Positions 17,424 through 26,259 of a stretch of DNA of 64,000 bases are shown here, in pieces. Source of the DNA: Thermodesulfobacteriota bacterium (GTDB lineage Bacteria > Desulfobacterota > BSN033 > UBA1163); NCBI GenBank assembly GCA_030017685.1, contig JASEHH010000008.1:1-64000 (forward strand), read 5' to 3'. The stretch's first letter is position 1; each line of letters starts with the position of its first letter. A model generated the notes under the pieces. That model was not told the origin of the DNA and made no database searches. It was given only the letters and a program-made list of their open reading frames with translations. The translations under genes were made by a program, and so were the position numbers.

Positions 17424-18352
17424 GTAGGTTCCTTTTCCATCTCTGTTTACCTCTCATCCTCCTTTTATTTCCGGGATGCGGGTTGTGGGAGGGAGGGCTT
17501 CCAGAGCATATTATTGCGCGAATCGATCGTGAAGAGATTACAATCGATGAATTCAACCAGGAATTTAAAGAGCTGGTCACCGATCAGAACCGGGAAGGGA
17601 GCCGATCAGAATTAAGAGAGGTTAAAGAAGCCTATCTCAATCAGATGATCGAACGGAAGATCCTGGCACAGGAGGCCAGGCGATTGGGAATTCGGGTCTC
17701 CGCAGAGGAATTGAGCCAGGCCATCCTTGAGATCAAAAAGGACTACCCCGGAGAGGGATTCGGGGAGAAATTGGGCCTCACGGGGATGAGCCTGGAGAAG
17801 TGGAAAGTTCGCCTGGAGGAGAAGTTACTGGCGGAGAAGATGGTCCGGGGCAGCCACCCATATAAGGGAAAGATTGAGGAGAAGTCGGCCCGAGAGTTCT
17901 ATGAGACCCATCGCTCCTTATTTCAACTTCCGCGAAGGGTGAGGGTCCGTCAGATCGTTGTGACGGATGGAAATGAGGCGATCCAGATCCAGAAGCGGTT
18001 GAAGAAGGGGGAAAGTTTTGAAAGACTGGCAAAGGAAAAGTCGCTGGGACCTGAAAAGGTCCAGGGAGGCGACCTGGGCTATTTCAGCGAGGGAGAGAGA
18101 CCTGCGGAATTTGATCATGTCTTCTCCATGGAGGTGGGCGCCATCAGTGAAGTGATCAAGAGTCCTTATGGCTATCACCTTTTCAAATTAGAGGAGAAGT
18201 CGGAGCCCCGGGAGATCTCTTTTGAAGAGGCGAAAAAGAGCATTCTTCAGAGGCTTGAGCGGGAGAAGGGAGAGGAGGAATATCAAAGGTGGTTCAAAGA
18301 TCTAAGAGAGAAAGCAAAGGTGAAGGTCAACAGAAAGTGGTTGAGATCATGA
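17420..18352 (+). CDS. Parvulin-type peptidyl-prolyl isomerase lipoprotein (2 of 3)
   Basis: The second chaperone of the set, about 310 residues. The ATG at 17420 overlaps the previous TGA (ATGA), and an earlier in-frame ATG would only add a charged non-signal stretch. The signal peptide ends in the lipobox LLLFPGC. A SurA_N-like region is followed by a PPIC domain (VRVRQIVVTDGNE ... GGDLGYFSEGERPAEFD ... SPYGYHLFKLEEK). Its sequence is clearly paralogous to its neighbours, but diverged, so the duplication is old. Cysteine acylation suggests that it stays membrane-bound while the third protein is soluble. Gene 3 is again coupled through ATGA. Confidence 0.88.
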   Translation: MSRFLFHLCLPLILLLFPGCGLWEGGLPEHIIARIDREEITIDEFNQEFKELVTDQNREGSRSELREVKEAYLNQMIERKILAQEARRLGIRVSAEELSQAILEIKKDYPGEGFGEKLGLTGMSLEKWKVRLEEKLLAEKMVRGSHPYKGKIEEKSAREFYETHRSLFQLPRRVRVRQIVVTDGNEAIQIQKRLKKGESFERLAKEKSLGPEKVQGGDLGYFSEGERPAEFDHVFSMEVGAISEVIKSPYGYHLFKLEEKSEPREISFEEAKKSILQRLEREKGEEEYQRWFKDLREKAKVKVNRKWLRS

Positions 18353-19314
18353 GAAGAAGAGGTTCTTTCATCCTGGGGATTCTCTTGCTCCTATCAGGCC
18401 CCCTCTCTTCGAGCGAGGCCGTGGTCGATCGAATCGTGGCCGTTGTCAATCGGGAGATCATCACCCTCTCGGAGGTCGAGAGGATGATCGGTCACCTCAA
18501 GGAAGAGATCGAAGGGAGAAACCGCCTGGAGAGGCGGGGGCGCATCAATGAACTTTCTCGAATGGCGCTTGAGAAACTGATCGAGGAGAAGCTGATCGAT
18601 CAGGAGGCCAAGAGGTCTGGAATCAAAGCGGCTGCCAAAGAGATCGATGGAGCCATCGATGAGATCAAACGGAGAAATGCGGCCACTCAGGAGGACCTGG
18701 AAAAAGCCCTGGCCAAAGATGGGTTGACCCTGGAGGTATTTAAGAAAGAGATCGAGAAGAAGATGATCCGGACCAAGCTGGTTCAATTGGCAGTGAAAGT
18801 GGAGCCCAATGTGGGAGAGAAGGAATTAAGGGATTTCTATCTGAAGAATGCGGATCGATACAGGACAGAGGAGTCCTATCGACCCGGCCACATCCTTTTA
18901 AATGTCCCGAAAGAGGCCACCCCTGAAGGGGTTCGCGAAATCAGGGCAAAATGTCAGAAGGTGCTGGCAAAGATTAAGGCAGGAGAAGATTTCGGAGAGA
19001 TCGCCATCCTCTACTCAGAGGATATCTCGAGCAAGGATCGGGGAGATCTGGGCGTTTTCAAAAAGGGGGAGCTCCTTCCTGCGTTTGAAAAGGAGGCGCT
19101 ACGGCTGAAGGTTGGAGAGGTGAGCGAGGTCTTTAGAACCGATTTCGGTTTTCACATCATCAAACTCCTCGACCGCAAAGGAGGAGATCCTCTTCCATTT
19201 GAGGAGGTGAAAGAGAAGATCCGGCAGGACTACCTTGAAAGGGAATTTGAAAAAGGGCTCAAACAGTTTCTCACCACGCTCAGGGAGAAATCGATCATCG
19301 AAATCAAACTATGA
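18349..19314 (+). CDS. surA: SurA-like periplasmic chaperone (3 of 3)
   Basis: A periplasmic chaperone with rotamase activity, 321 residues. It begins at an ATG overlapping the previous stop; the Sec signal peptide (MRRRGSFILGILLLLSGPLSSSEA) has no lipobox cysteine, so the product is soluble. The mature protein starts VVDRIVAVVNREIITLSEVE, the classic SurA N-terminus. A single PPIC domain lies about 195-290 (RPGHILLNVPKEATPEG ... DLGVFKKGELLPAFEKEAL ... FGFHIIKLLDR); E. coli SurA has two. Position directly before pdxA supports the name. Confidence 0.9.
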   Translation: MRRRGSFILGILLLLSGPLSSSEAVVDRIVAVVNREIITLSEVERMIGHLKEEIEGRNRLERRGRINELSRMALEKLIEEKLIDQEAKRSGIKAAAKEIDGAIDEIKRRNAATQEDLEKALAKDGLTLEVFKKEIEKKMIRTKLVQLAVKVEPNVGEKELRDFYLKNADRYRTEESYRPGHILLNVPKEATPEGVREIRAKCQKVLAKIKAGEDFGEIAILYSEDISSKDRGDLGVFKKGELLPAFEKEALRLKVGEVSEVFRTDFGFHIIKLLDRKGGDPLPFEEVKEKIRQDYLEREFEKGLKQFLTTLREKSIIEIKL

Positions 19315-19402
19315 ACAGTTCGGAGTAAAAACTTATCCTTTTAGAATCCAGAAATCAGAATCCAGAATCCAGAATCCAGAATTAAAATATCCAACGTCCA
19401 AA
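19315..19402. repeat. Word-repeat intergenic segment before pdxA
   Basis: Iterated short words (CAGAATC, AATCCAGA, then CATCTCCATCCCC) fill 19345-19445 and extend into the first codons of pdxA. This makes the exact pdxA start uncertain. No terminator or ribosome site is visible. Confidence 0.5.
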
Positions 19403-20455
19403 ATGACAAATGATCACCCCATCTCTCCATCCCCCCATCCCCCCAGAATCAACGCCCTTCCTATCATCGGCATCACCATGGGTGATCCCACGGGTATCGG
19501 GCCTGAGATTATTGTGAAGGCCCTGTCAGCGGGAGAGCCATTTCAAGCCTGCCGGCCCATTGTCTTCGGAGATGAACAGGTTCTTCTGGAGGCGATTCGA
19601 AGAGAAGGCCTCCCTGGTCGGATAAAAGTCATTGATGAAATTCCTGAAGAGGGATATCAACCCGGGGAAATCTTTCTCTTCCCCTCAAGCCGATTGGAGG
19701 CCAACTCCCTCTCTTTCGGAAAGCCCGACCGGAAGTGCGGCGAAGCCATGGTGAGATATGTCCAAGAGGCAGTGAGGTGGCTGAAAAGAGCAAAGATCGA
19801 TGCCATTACCACCTGCCCCATCAATAAACAGGCGATGAACAAAGCCGGCCATCCTTTTTCGGGCCATACCGAGCTCTTAGCCCACTTAACTCAAGTCTCT
19901 TCTGTGGCGATGATGTTCTTAGGATCGAAGTGGAAGGTGGTTCTGGTCACGACCCATCTTCCCCTCAAAGAGGTGTCGAAATGGATTACCCGTGGTCGCA
20001 TCCTCACTACCATCCGCCTAACCGGGGAGGGCTTGAGAAGATACTTCGGAGTTTCTCAACCCCGGTTGGCTATACTTGGCCTTAATCCCCATTGCGGAGA
20101 GGAAGGGCTTTTAGGAGAGGAAGAGAAGGACGAGATTATCCCGGCCATTGAGGAGGCGAAAACCCTGGAAATGAAAGTTCAGGGACCCTTTCCTGCCGAT
20201 TCCTTTTTTGACATTTCAAGCCTCCGTAACTTCGATGCTGTGATTGCCATGTATCACGACCAGGGCCTTATTCCCATAAAGATCTTCGATTTTAGAGAGT
20301 CGGTCAATTTCACTCTCGGCTTGCCATTTGTCCGGACCTCTGTTGGACATGGAACCGGTTATGATATTGCGGGGAAGGGATTGGCTGATCCGGCCAATCT
20401 GATCAAAGCTGTTGTCACTGCCGCCAACCTATTAAAATTTAAAAGAGAATTTTAA
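19403..20455 (+). CDS. pdxA: 4-hydroxythreonine-4-phosphate dehydrogenase
   Basis: NAD-dependent enzyme of pyridoxal phosphate synthesis (DXP-dependent route). The conserved start GITMGDPTGIGPEIIVKAL, metal-binding histidines in SGHTELLAHL, YHDQGLIPIK and SVGHGTGYDIAGKGLADP are all present. I chose the ATG at 19403, which adds a short Pro/Ser leader (SPSPHPPR) made by repeat words; no upstream in-frame codon is convincing and the ribosome site is poor. About 350 residues, typical. It follows the chaperone genes as in the surA-pdxA arrangement, but without rsmA. Downstream is a promoter for the thiolase operon. Confidence 0.93.
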   Translation: MTNDHPISPSPHPPRINALPIIGITMGDPTGIGPEIIVKALSAGEPFQACRPIVFGDEQVLLEAIRREGLPGRIKVIDEIPEEGYQPGEIFLFPSSRLEANSLSFGKPDRKCGEAMVRYVQEAVRWLKRAKIDAITTCPINKQAMNKAGHPFSGHTELLAHLTQVSSVAMMFLGSKWKVVLVTTHLPLKEVSKWITRGRILTTIRLTGEGLRRYFGVSQPRLAILGLNPHCGEEGLLGEEEKDEIIPAIEEAKTLEMKVQGPFPADSFFDISSLRNFDAVIAMYHDQGLIPIKIFDFRESVNFTLGLPFVRTSVGHGTGYDIAGKGLADPANLIKAVVTAANLLKFKREF

Positions 20456-20478
20456 TGTCCTGATTTTAGAAAAAATTG

Positions 20479-20507
20479 TTGACAAAAGAAAGGATTTGGG
20501 CTAAAAA
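20479..20507 (+). promoter_or_regulatory. Probable sigma-70 promoter of the thiolase-Etf operon
   Basis: TTGACA (20479-20484) and TAAAAA (20502-20507) are separated by 17 bases. The leader before the thiolase ATG is then about 105 bases and includes a small stem, CGGGT...ACCCG, near 20540-20555. The region is AT-rich. AAAGGAG lies just ahead of the start codon. Confidence 0.6.
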
Positions 20508-20620
20508 CCATACTTGTGAAAAAAATCTTTTGAATTAATCCGGGTCAGGAAACCCGAATCTATACCCTACGGAAACGAACAAATCTTCTGACTTACGTTT
20601 ATTATTAAAAGGAGAATCAT

Positions 20621-21904
20621 ATGAAGGAAGTTGTTGTTGTGAGCGGTGCGAGGACTGCCATTGGTAATTTTGGAGGTTCTCTGAAGGATGTTCAGGTGGT
20701 GAAACTGGGCGCCACTGTCATCAGAGAGGCCTTAAGGAAAGCAGGCCTTAAACCCATCCCGAAGAAGGAATATTCGGAGATTGGCCCTGATCTACTAAAA
20801 GGAGCGGGTATGACCGACCTGGAGAAGACTCATTACCAGTGGGATGGGTCTCTCAAAGAGGTGGAAGTCGATGAGGTTATCATGGGCAATGTGCTTCAGG
20901 CCGGACAGGGACAGAACCCGGCCCGGCAGGCCGTGATCTATGGAGGCATTCCAAAGGAGACGAATGCCTTTACGATCAATAAGGTCTGCGCTTCGGGTCT
21001 CAAGGCGGTTGCCTTAGGGACTCAGGCGATTCAGACAGGAGAAGCGGAGGTGGTCATTGCGGGCGGGATGGAGAATATGAGCCAGGTTCCCTATGCCTTT
21101 CCGCAGGGCCGCTGGGGCGCTAGAATGTTCAACCAGGAGATGGTGGACCTCATGGTCTTCGACGGCCTCTTTGAAATCTTTTATGGATATCATATGGGGC
21201 TCACCGCTGAAAATATTGCAGAAAAGTACGGGATCTCAAGAAAAGATCAGGACGAAATCGGGCTGCTCAGTCACCAGAGGGCAAGGGCCGCCATTCAGAA
21301 GGGGATTTTAAAAGAGGAGATCATTCCCGTTATCATCCCTCAAAAAAAGGGGGAGCCGCTCATCTTTGATACGGATGAGAGGCCGATGGATACCTCGCTT
21401 GAGAAGATGGGCAAGATTCCCACGGCCTTCAAGTCAGGAGGAACGGTCACGGCCGGCAATGCCTCAGGGATCAATGATGCGGCGGCAGCGGTTCTTCTGA
21501 TGTCAAAAGAGAAGGCCAAGGAGATTGGCCTGGAGCCTCTGGGAAAGATCAGAGGTTGCTCCTCCGCAGGGATCGATCCGGCCTATATGGGCCTGGGTCC
21601 CATTCCTGCGGTGAGAAGGGTGCTTAAAAAAACCGGTCTCTCCCTTGGAGACATCGAACTGATCGAACTGAATGAAGCTTTTGCCTCCCAGGCGATCGCC
21701 TGCATCCGGGAACTGAAGTTCGATATGGAGAAGACCAATGTCAATGGAAGCGGAATCTCCCTGGGCCATCCCATCGGCTGCACAGGGGCGAGATTGATCG
21801 TCTCGCTCCTCTACGAGATGAGAAGGAGGAAGGTGAATCTCGGGCTGGCCACGCTCTGCATCGGCGGCGGCCAGGGCATGGCGATGGTCGTGGAAAAGAG
21901 TTAA
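20621..21904 (+). CDS. Acetyl-CoA acetyltransferase (thiolase)
   Basis: Cytoplasmic thiolase joining two acetyl-CoA units or cleaving 3-ketoacyl-CoA. The acylated cysteine lies in [14 protein letters not shown], the histidine region in [10 protein letters not shown] and [16 protein letters not shown], and the C-terminal second cysteine in [10 protein letters not shown]. At 427 residues it is about 35 longer than usual because of an insertion near residues 45-80, which lies between the first beta-alpha unit and the EVDEVIMGN motif. First gene of a group with enoyl-CoA hydratase, etfB and etfA, implying beta-oxidation or its reverse. No hydroxyacyl-CoA or acyl-CoA dehydrogenase is encoded here. 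Confidence 0.93.
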   Translation: MKEVVVVSGARTAIGNFGGSLKDVQVVKLGATVIREALRKAGLKPIPKKEYSEIGPDLLKGAGMTDLEKTHYQWDGSLKEVEVDEVIMGNVLQAGQGQNPARQAVIYGGIPKETNAFTINKVCASGLKAVALGTQAIQTGEAEVVIAGGMENMSQVPYAFPQGRWGARMFNQEMVDLMVFDGLFEIFYGYHMGLTAENIAEKYGISRKDQDEIGLLSHQRARAAIQKGILKEEIIPVIIPQKKGEPLIFDTDERPMDTSLEKMGKIPTAFKSGGTVTAGNASGINDAAAAVLLMSKEKAKEIGLEPLGKIRGCSSAGIDPAYMGLGPIPAVRRVLKKTGLSLGDIELIELNEAFASQAIACIRELKFDMEKTNVNGSGISLGHPIGCTGARLIVSLLYEMRRRKVNLGLATLCIGGGQGMAMVVEKS

Positions 21905-22063
21905 ATTCGAAGCACGAAATCCCTGCCTTCGCCGAAGCGGCTTCGCGCAGGCAGGCGAAATACGAAACAATTTCAAAATTCAAATGATCTAAACTTGTTT
22001 TGAATTTCTGTCATTCGATATTCGAATTTGTTTCGGATTTGTGAGACACAAGAAGGAGGAACG
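21905..22063. repeat. Intergenic hairpin and word repeats between thiolase and crotonase
   Basis: Contains a CCTGCCTTCGCC...GGCAGG palindrome (about 21922-21957) and AT-rich arms built on CGAAACAATTTCAAAATTCAAA (pieces of this word recur near 47700). The arms around 21960-22045 are nearly self-complementary. They may temper read-through between two genes of one operon. Confidence 0.5.
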
Positions 22064-22846
22064 ATGGAATATAAAAATATTATGGTATCGTTTGAAAGGG
22101 AGATCGGAATCCTGACGATTAACCGTCCCAAGGCCCTCAATGCCTTAAACGTCGAAACGCTCCAGGAGATCCGGTTGGGCATTGAAGAGGCGAAGGATCA
22201 ACCGGGGCTAAAGGTTCTCATCGTCACCGGAGCCGGAGAGAAGGCCTTTGTGGCCGGAGCCGATATCCTTCAGATGAAGGAGATGAATTCGATCGAAGCC
22301 CTCAACTTTTCAAAGACAGGCCACCACACCTTGAAAATGTTACAGGACTTTCACTGTCCGGTCATTGCGGCGGTCAATGGTTTTGCCCTGGGAGGGGGAA
22401 CGGAAATCGCCCTTGCCTGTGATTTTATCTATGCCTCTGAGAATGCGAAGTTCGGCCTTCCGGAGGTGACCCTGGGCATCTTTCCCGGTTTCGGAGGAAC
22501 ACAGAGGCTTCCCCGCCTGATCGGAAAAGGGAATGCAAAGGAACTGATCTTCACCGGGAAGATGATCAGCGCCCAGGAAGCATTTCAGATGGGGATCGTC
22601 AACAAAATCTTTCCCCAGGCATCACTCATGGAAGAGACGAAGAAGGCGGCCCTCCAGATTGCCGGAAATGGAGCCATCGGCGTGAGGCTGGCAAAGATGG
22701 TTATGAATGGCGGCTTCAACATGGATCTCGCAGAAGCCTGCAACCTGGAATCTTATGCCTTTGGCATCGGGTTTTCCTCGGAGGATCAGAAAGAAGGGAT
22801 GCGGGCTTTTATCGAGAAGAGAAAACCCGATTTTAAGGGGAGATAA
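22064..22846 (+). CDS. Enoyl-CoA hydratase/isomerase (crotonase family)
   Basis: Hydrates 2-enoyl-CoA, most likely crotonyl-CoA given the neighbours. The 260-residue length is standard. The oxyanion-hole residues are in AGEKAFVAGADILQM and VNGFALGGGTEIALACD, and the two catalytic glutamates correspond to GLPEVTLGIFPGFGGTQRL. The start at 22064 has AGAAGGAGG upstream; an earlier in-frame ATG lacks one. It ends 11 bases before etfB, so these two are certainly cotranscribed. Confidence 0.93.
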   Translation: MEYKNIMVSFEREIGILTINRPKALNALNVETLQEIRLGIEEAKDQPGLKVLIVTGAGEKAFVAGADILQMKEMNSIEALNFSKTGHHTLKMLQDFHCPVIAAVNGFALGGGTEIALACDFIYASENAKFGLPEVTLGIFPGFGGTQRLPRLIGKGNAKELIFTGKMISAQEAFQMGIVNKIFPQASLMEETKKAALQIAGNGAIGVRLAKMVMNGGFNMDLAEACNLESYAFGIGFSSEDQKEGMRAFIEKRKPDFKGR

Positions 22847-22857
22847 GGAGGAGCGAA

Positions 22858-23652
22858 GTGAAGATCGTTGTCTGTATCAAGCAAGTTCCTGATACCACGG
22901 ATGTGAAGATCAACCCCGAGACCAATACCCTGGTCCGCGAGGGTGTGGCCAGCATTACTAACCCCTTTGATGAGTTTGCCATCGAAGAGGGACTCCGCAC
23001 CAGGGAGAAGTATGGCGGTGAGGTTCATGTGATTACCATGGGGCCTCCGCAGGCGATCGAGGTTTTAAAGAATGCGCTGGCCGTGGGTTGCGACAAAGTC
23101 TATCTCGTCTCGGACAGGGCTTTTGCAGGGGCCGATACGCTGGCGACCGCCTATGCCGTGTCCAAGACGATCGAACATATCGGAGGCGCGGACCTCATCT
23201 TCTGCGGAAAGCAGGCCATTGACGGAGATACGGCGCAGGTCGGTCCGGGCGTTGCCACCCGTCTGGGGATCCCGCAACTGACCTATGTCTGCAAGGTGAG
23301 GGAGATCAATGTCGAACAGAAAAAGGTCGTGGTGGAACGAATGATGGAGAATGGAAGAGAGGTGGTCGAATCGTCGCTCCCCGCTCTTATCACCGTTGTC
23401 AAGGATATCAACGAGCCCAGGCTTCCTTCCCTCCTGGGGATCAAGAGGGCGGCCAAGGCGCAGATCCCGACCCTTTCGGCAAAGGATATCAATGCCGACG
23501 AGAACCGCCTCGGACTGAAGGGCTCGCCCACCTGGGTGACAAAGGTCTTCACGCCCGAGGCCAGAGGGGGAGGAGAGGTCTTGAAAGGGGAGTTGACGGA
23601 TGTGGTTCCACTCCTGATCAATAAATTGATGGATTCGAAGTTCATAAAATAA
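22858..23652 (+). CDS. etfB: Electron transfer flavoprotein beta subunit
   Basis: Partner of EtfA; accepts electrons from acyl-CoA dehydrogenases. Starts at GTG (22858) with AAGGAGGAG. The Etf beta signature is seen in MKIVVCIKQVPDTTDVKINPETNTL at the start and in GKQAIDGDTAQVGPGVATRLGIPQLTYV near residue 120, with the C-terminal loop RLPSLLGIKRAAKAQIP. 264 residues. The V-x-D-x-x-x-A family switch motifs that separate bifurcating from classical Etf cannot be judged safely by eye, although the ferredoxin-fused partner suggests an anaerobic role. Confidence 0.93.
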   Translation: MKIVVCIKQVPDTTDVKINPETNTLVREGVASITNPFDEFAIEEGLRTREKYGGEVHVITMGPPQAIEVLKNALAVGCDKVYLVSDRAFAGADTLATAYAVSKTIEHIGGADLIFCGKQAIDGDTAQVGPGVATRLGIPQLTYVCKVREINVEQKKVVVERMMENGREVVESSLPALITVVKDINEPRLPSLLGIKRAAKAQIPTLSAKDINADENRLGLKGSPTWVTKVFTPEARGGGEVLKGELTDVVPLLINKLMDSKFIK

Positions 23653-23707
23653 AGGACGCTAAGCGCTTAGCGCTTTGCGCATAGCGTAAAAAATAGGGGG
23701 AGAGAGA
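23653..23707. repeat. Short palindromic spacer in the etf operon
   Basis: ACGCTAAGCGCTTAGCGCT (23658-23676) followed by TTGCGCATAGCGT forms a compact hairpin. Its GCGCATAGCG word also builds the spacer between ffh and rpsP (56470-56560). The etfA ribosome site GGGGGAGAGAG lies after it. Confidence 0.55.
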
Positions 23708-24907
23708 ATGGCGACATTATTGATCGATAAAGAGACGTGCACGGGATGCGAAGCCTGCATTCCTTCCTGTCCCTTCGGGGCATTGAGCATGAAGGAGGGG
23801 ATTGCCGTCGTTGACGAGAAGTGCACCTTCTGCGGGGCCTGTGTGGATGTCTGCCCGGTAAGCGCGATTACTATGGAGAAGGATGAGAAGGCTGTGACGA
23901 TCGACGCCGGCGCCTACAAGGATGTCTGGGTCTTCATCGAGCACGAACAGGGAAAGGTCTCCAGCGTCTCCTTTGAACTCCTTGGAGAGGGAAGAAAGCT
24001 GGCCGATGCCATCGGATGCAAATTAAGCGGGTTCATCTTCGGAAAAGAGGCCGAGGGATTTATTAAGGAGGCGATCGCTTACGGGGCGGAAAAGGTCTAT
24101 GTGACCGAAAGCTCCCTGCTCGAACCTTATCGGACCGACCCCTTTGCCTGCGCCGCGGTCAACCTCATCCGAAAATATAAACCCGAAATCGTCCTCTTCG
24201 GAGCCACAATTCAGGGACGGGATTTTGCCGGGACGGTTGCCACCACTCTGGGGACAGGACTGACTGCCGATTGCACAGGCCTGGAGATCGATCCCGAGAC
24301 GAAATATCTCAAACAGACACGGCCCGCCTTTGGCGGCAATATCATGGCGACCATTCTCGACTATCCCAATTACAGGCCCCAGATGTCCACGGTGAGGCCC
24401 AAGGTCTTTCCCATGCCCCGAAGGGATGATTCGAGAAACGGGGAGGTGATCCGGGAACCCCTGCCGATGACCGAAGACCAGATCCGGACAAAGGTTCTGG
24501 AATTCATCAAAGGAGCGGAAGCAGTCAATCTGGCTGATGCAGAGATCATCGTTTCAGGAGGCAGAGGGATTGGAAGCGCAGAGAACTTCAAGGTGGTCCG
24601 CGAACTGGCAGGCGTTCTTGGGGCGGCCGTAGGGGCCTCTCGTGCCGCCGTGGATGCGGGCTGGATCCCTTATGAGCACCAGGTGGGACAGACCGGCAGG
24701 ACGGTCAGGCCGAAGATCTATTTTGCCTGCGGCATTTCAGGTTCGATTCAGCATCAGGCCGGGATGAAGACCTCGGACATCATCGTTGCCATCAATAAGG
24801 ACCCGGAAGCCCCCATCTTTAAGATTGCCACCTATGGCGTGGTCGGCGACCTCTTCACCATCATCCCCATGATAAAGGAGGAATTCAGGAAGAGGCTGGG
24901 ACGGTAA
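23708..24907 (+). CDS. etfA: Electron transfer flavoprotein alpha subunit with N-terminal ferredoxin domain
   Basis: FAD-binding subunit of the Etf dimer. Unlike the classical form, it begins with about 65 residues of 2x[4Fe-4S] ferredoxin: CTGCEACIPSCPFGAL and CTFCGACVDVCPVSAI. The Etf alpha domains follow, with the FAD motif SGGRGIGSAENFKVVRELA near 280 and GASRAAVDAGWIPYEHQVGQTG and ACGISGSIQHQAGM after it. The same fusion is known in the caffeyl-CoA reductase-Etf complex of Acetobacterium and in other anaerobes, where ferredoxin wiring of bifurcation is proposed. A 55-base spacer with the word GCGCTAAGCGC-like palindrome separates it from etfB. Confidence 0.93.
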   Translation: MATLLIDKETCTGCEACIPSCPFGALSMKEGIAVVDEKCTFCGACVDVCPVSAITMEKDEKAVTIDAGAYKDVWVFIEHEQGKVSSVSFELLGEGRKLADAIGCKLSGFIFGKEAEGFIKEAIAYGAEKVYVTESSLLEPYRTDPFACAAVNLIRKYKPEIVLFGATIQGRDFAGTVATTLGTGLTADCTGLEIDPETKYLKQTRPAFGGNIMATILDYPNYRPQMSTVRPKVFPMPRRDDSRNGEVIREPLPMTEDQIRTKVLEFIKGAEAVNLADAEIIVSGGRGIGSAENFKVVRELAGVLGAAVGASRAAVDAGWIPYEHQVGQTGRTVRPKIYFACGISGSIQHQAGMKTSDIIVAINKDPEAPIFKIATYGVVGDLFTIIPMIKEEFRKRLGR

Positions 24908-25259
24908 AGCTACAAAAACAGTAATCAGTGACCAGTATTCAGGATCAAGCATCTTGCTTCCGCAATCCATCAGTTACGGGGAGTCACAAAATTCCTGATA
25001 AAAATTTAATTACACCTGATAGGCGGGACATTCTCTCCGAGCCAGAGGCTCTTCTGAGCCGGAGGCCTGTCCCGCCTATGTTGGAAGCGGGGTTAGACCT
25101 GCAGCAGGCCCCGCCTATCGACTCCTACTATCAATGAAATGAAATTACTGTAATTACCAGCATCCAGGATCAAGCATCTAACCCTCCTTTTTTTCTCCTT
25201 GCTTTTTTCCCTCCCTTTCATCATAATTGGAAGAAATCATTTGAAGGGGGTTTCCGTCC
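24908..25259. other. Non-coding gap between etfA and the DUF3426 gene
   Basis: 352 bases without a supported gene. It holds the family A element and its flanking ATCCAGGATCAAGCATCT words, then a pyrimidine-rich tract (25185-25225) and AAGGGGG, the ribosome site of the next gene. No promoter is clear. Confidence 0.6.
24978..25153 (+). repeat. Family A palindromic element, short form
   Basis: The shortest of three copies (others 39403-39600, inverted, and 52590-52815). It consists of GATAGGCGGGACATTCTC...GTCCCGCCTATG, then GGAAGCGGGGTTAGACCTGC and GGCCCCGCCTATCGACTC, so that CGATAGGCGGG ends pair across the element. It lacks the 33-base internal hairpin found in the other two. It is bounded by 24-base direct repeats ACCAG[TATT/CATC]CAGGATCAAGCATCT at 24931-24954 and 25156-25179. 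Confidence 0.8.
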
Positions 25260-26228
25260 ATGATCGTCACCTGCGCCTCCTGTTTGACAAAGTATCAACT
25301 CGATGATTCAAAAATTTCAGAAAAGGGGGCAAAGGTTCGATGTTCCCGGTGCAAACATGTATTCTATGTCGTCTTGCCTCCGGAGACGAAAGAGGAAGTG
25401 ACTGAGAATTTCGAGTCTTTTGCCAAATATCATGAAGAACTGATGGGGCCGGATCAGAGGGGAGTGGGAATTTCCACTCCGGAGGAAGAGGAAGAAAGGG
25501 GAAAAGAGGCGGCGCCCAAGGAGGGGGAAGAGGAGGAGGAAAAATTTCTCTTTTCAGACCAGACTCCTGCAGAGAAAGTGGAGCCCTTTTCTCTCCCGGA
25601 ATTTGAAGAAGAGGCGGAGACCGAGATCAGGGAGGCCAAACCGAAAAAAACCGCCATTGATCAGTGGAAAATGAGAGGGGAGAGAAGAAGGCCTTCCCGT
25701 TTATTTGCCCTTGTTGTCGTCATTGCCATTCTAATATTCGGTCTTTTCTACTTATGGGCGGAGATGGAGTCCGGAGGAAAGCTTTCTTCCTATTTAGAAA
25801 ATCCCATCAAGAAAGTGACCCAGTTGTGGGAGAAGGTCTGGGGAGCCGAGAAAGAGGGCCTGGTCGTAAAAGACCTGACCGGATATGAGGAAAAGGTGGA
25901 AGAATTTCCCCTTTATATCATCGAGGGAAAGGTGGATAACCAATCCCAGAAAACGAAGAAGCTTATTAAAGTGAAAGTGGTCATCTTTGATCAGAACAGG
26001 ATGAAAGTGACTGAGAAGGAGACTCTTTGCGGCCGGACCATCGGCCGAGGAGAGCTAAAAAATCTTCCCTCCGACTTCTTTTCCGGAGAAATGATCATCC
26101 AGCCTAAAACGGAGAAGGAGATGATCGCCCCTTCGGGCAAGGCCGTTCCCTTTGTGGTCGTCTTCAAGGACTTGCCCGCTCAGGCCAAAGAGTTCAAAGT
26201 CGAGATCGTCGAAGCCCCAAGCCTTTAA
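25260..26228 (+). CDS. MJ0042-type zinc-ribbon protein with DUF3426 domain
   Basis: A membrane protein of unknown job common in Desulfobacterota and Myxococcota. An N-terminal zinc ribbon has Cys5, Cys8, Cys28 and Cys31 (MIVTCASCLTKYQ ... KVRCSRCKHVFYV). A Glu/Pro-rich linker (about 45-140) precedes a transmembrane helix near residues 145-167 (LFALVVVIAILIFGLFYLW), then a DUF3426 beta-domain (IIEGKVDNQSQKTKKLIKV ... PFVVVFKDLP). The last 17 codons (KEFKVEIVEAPSL and stop) recur near 35220-35273 at the other end of the minus-strand block. Start has a strong AAGGGGG. Confidence 0.85.
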   Translation: MIVTCASCLTKYQLDDSKISEKGAKVRCSRCKHVFYVVLPPETKEEVTENFESFAKYHEELMGPDQRGVGISTPEEEEERGKEAAPKEGEEEEEKFLFSDQTPAEKVEPFSLPEFEEEAETEIREAKPKKTAIDQWKMRGERRRPSRLFALVVVIAILIFGLFYLWAEMESGGKLSSYLENPIKKVTQLWEKVWGAEKEGLVVKDLTGYEEKVEEFPLYIIEGKVDNQSQKTKKLIKVKVVIFDQNRMKVTEKETLCGRTIGRGELKNLPSDFFSGEMIIQPKTEKEMIAPSGKAVPFVVVFKDLPAQAKEFKVEIVEAPSL

Positions 26229-26259
26229 AAAAACTAAGTCCGTTACTTTATCGAACTGC

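Noticed and set aside
24928-25137. 69-residue frame between etfA and the DUF3426 gene
   Set aside because: It is the translated family A palindrome and its flanks.
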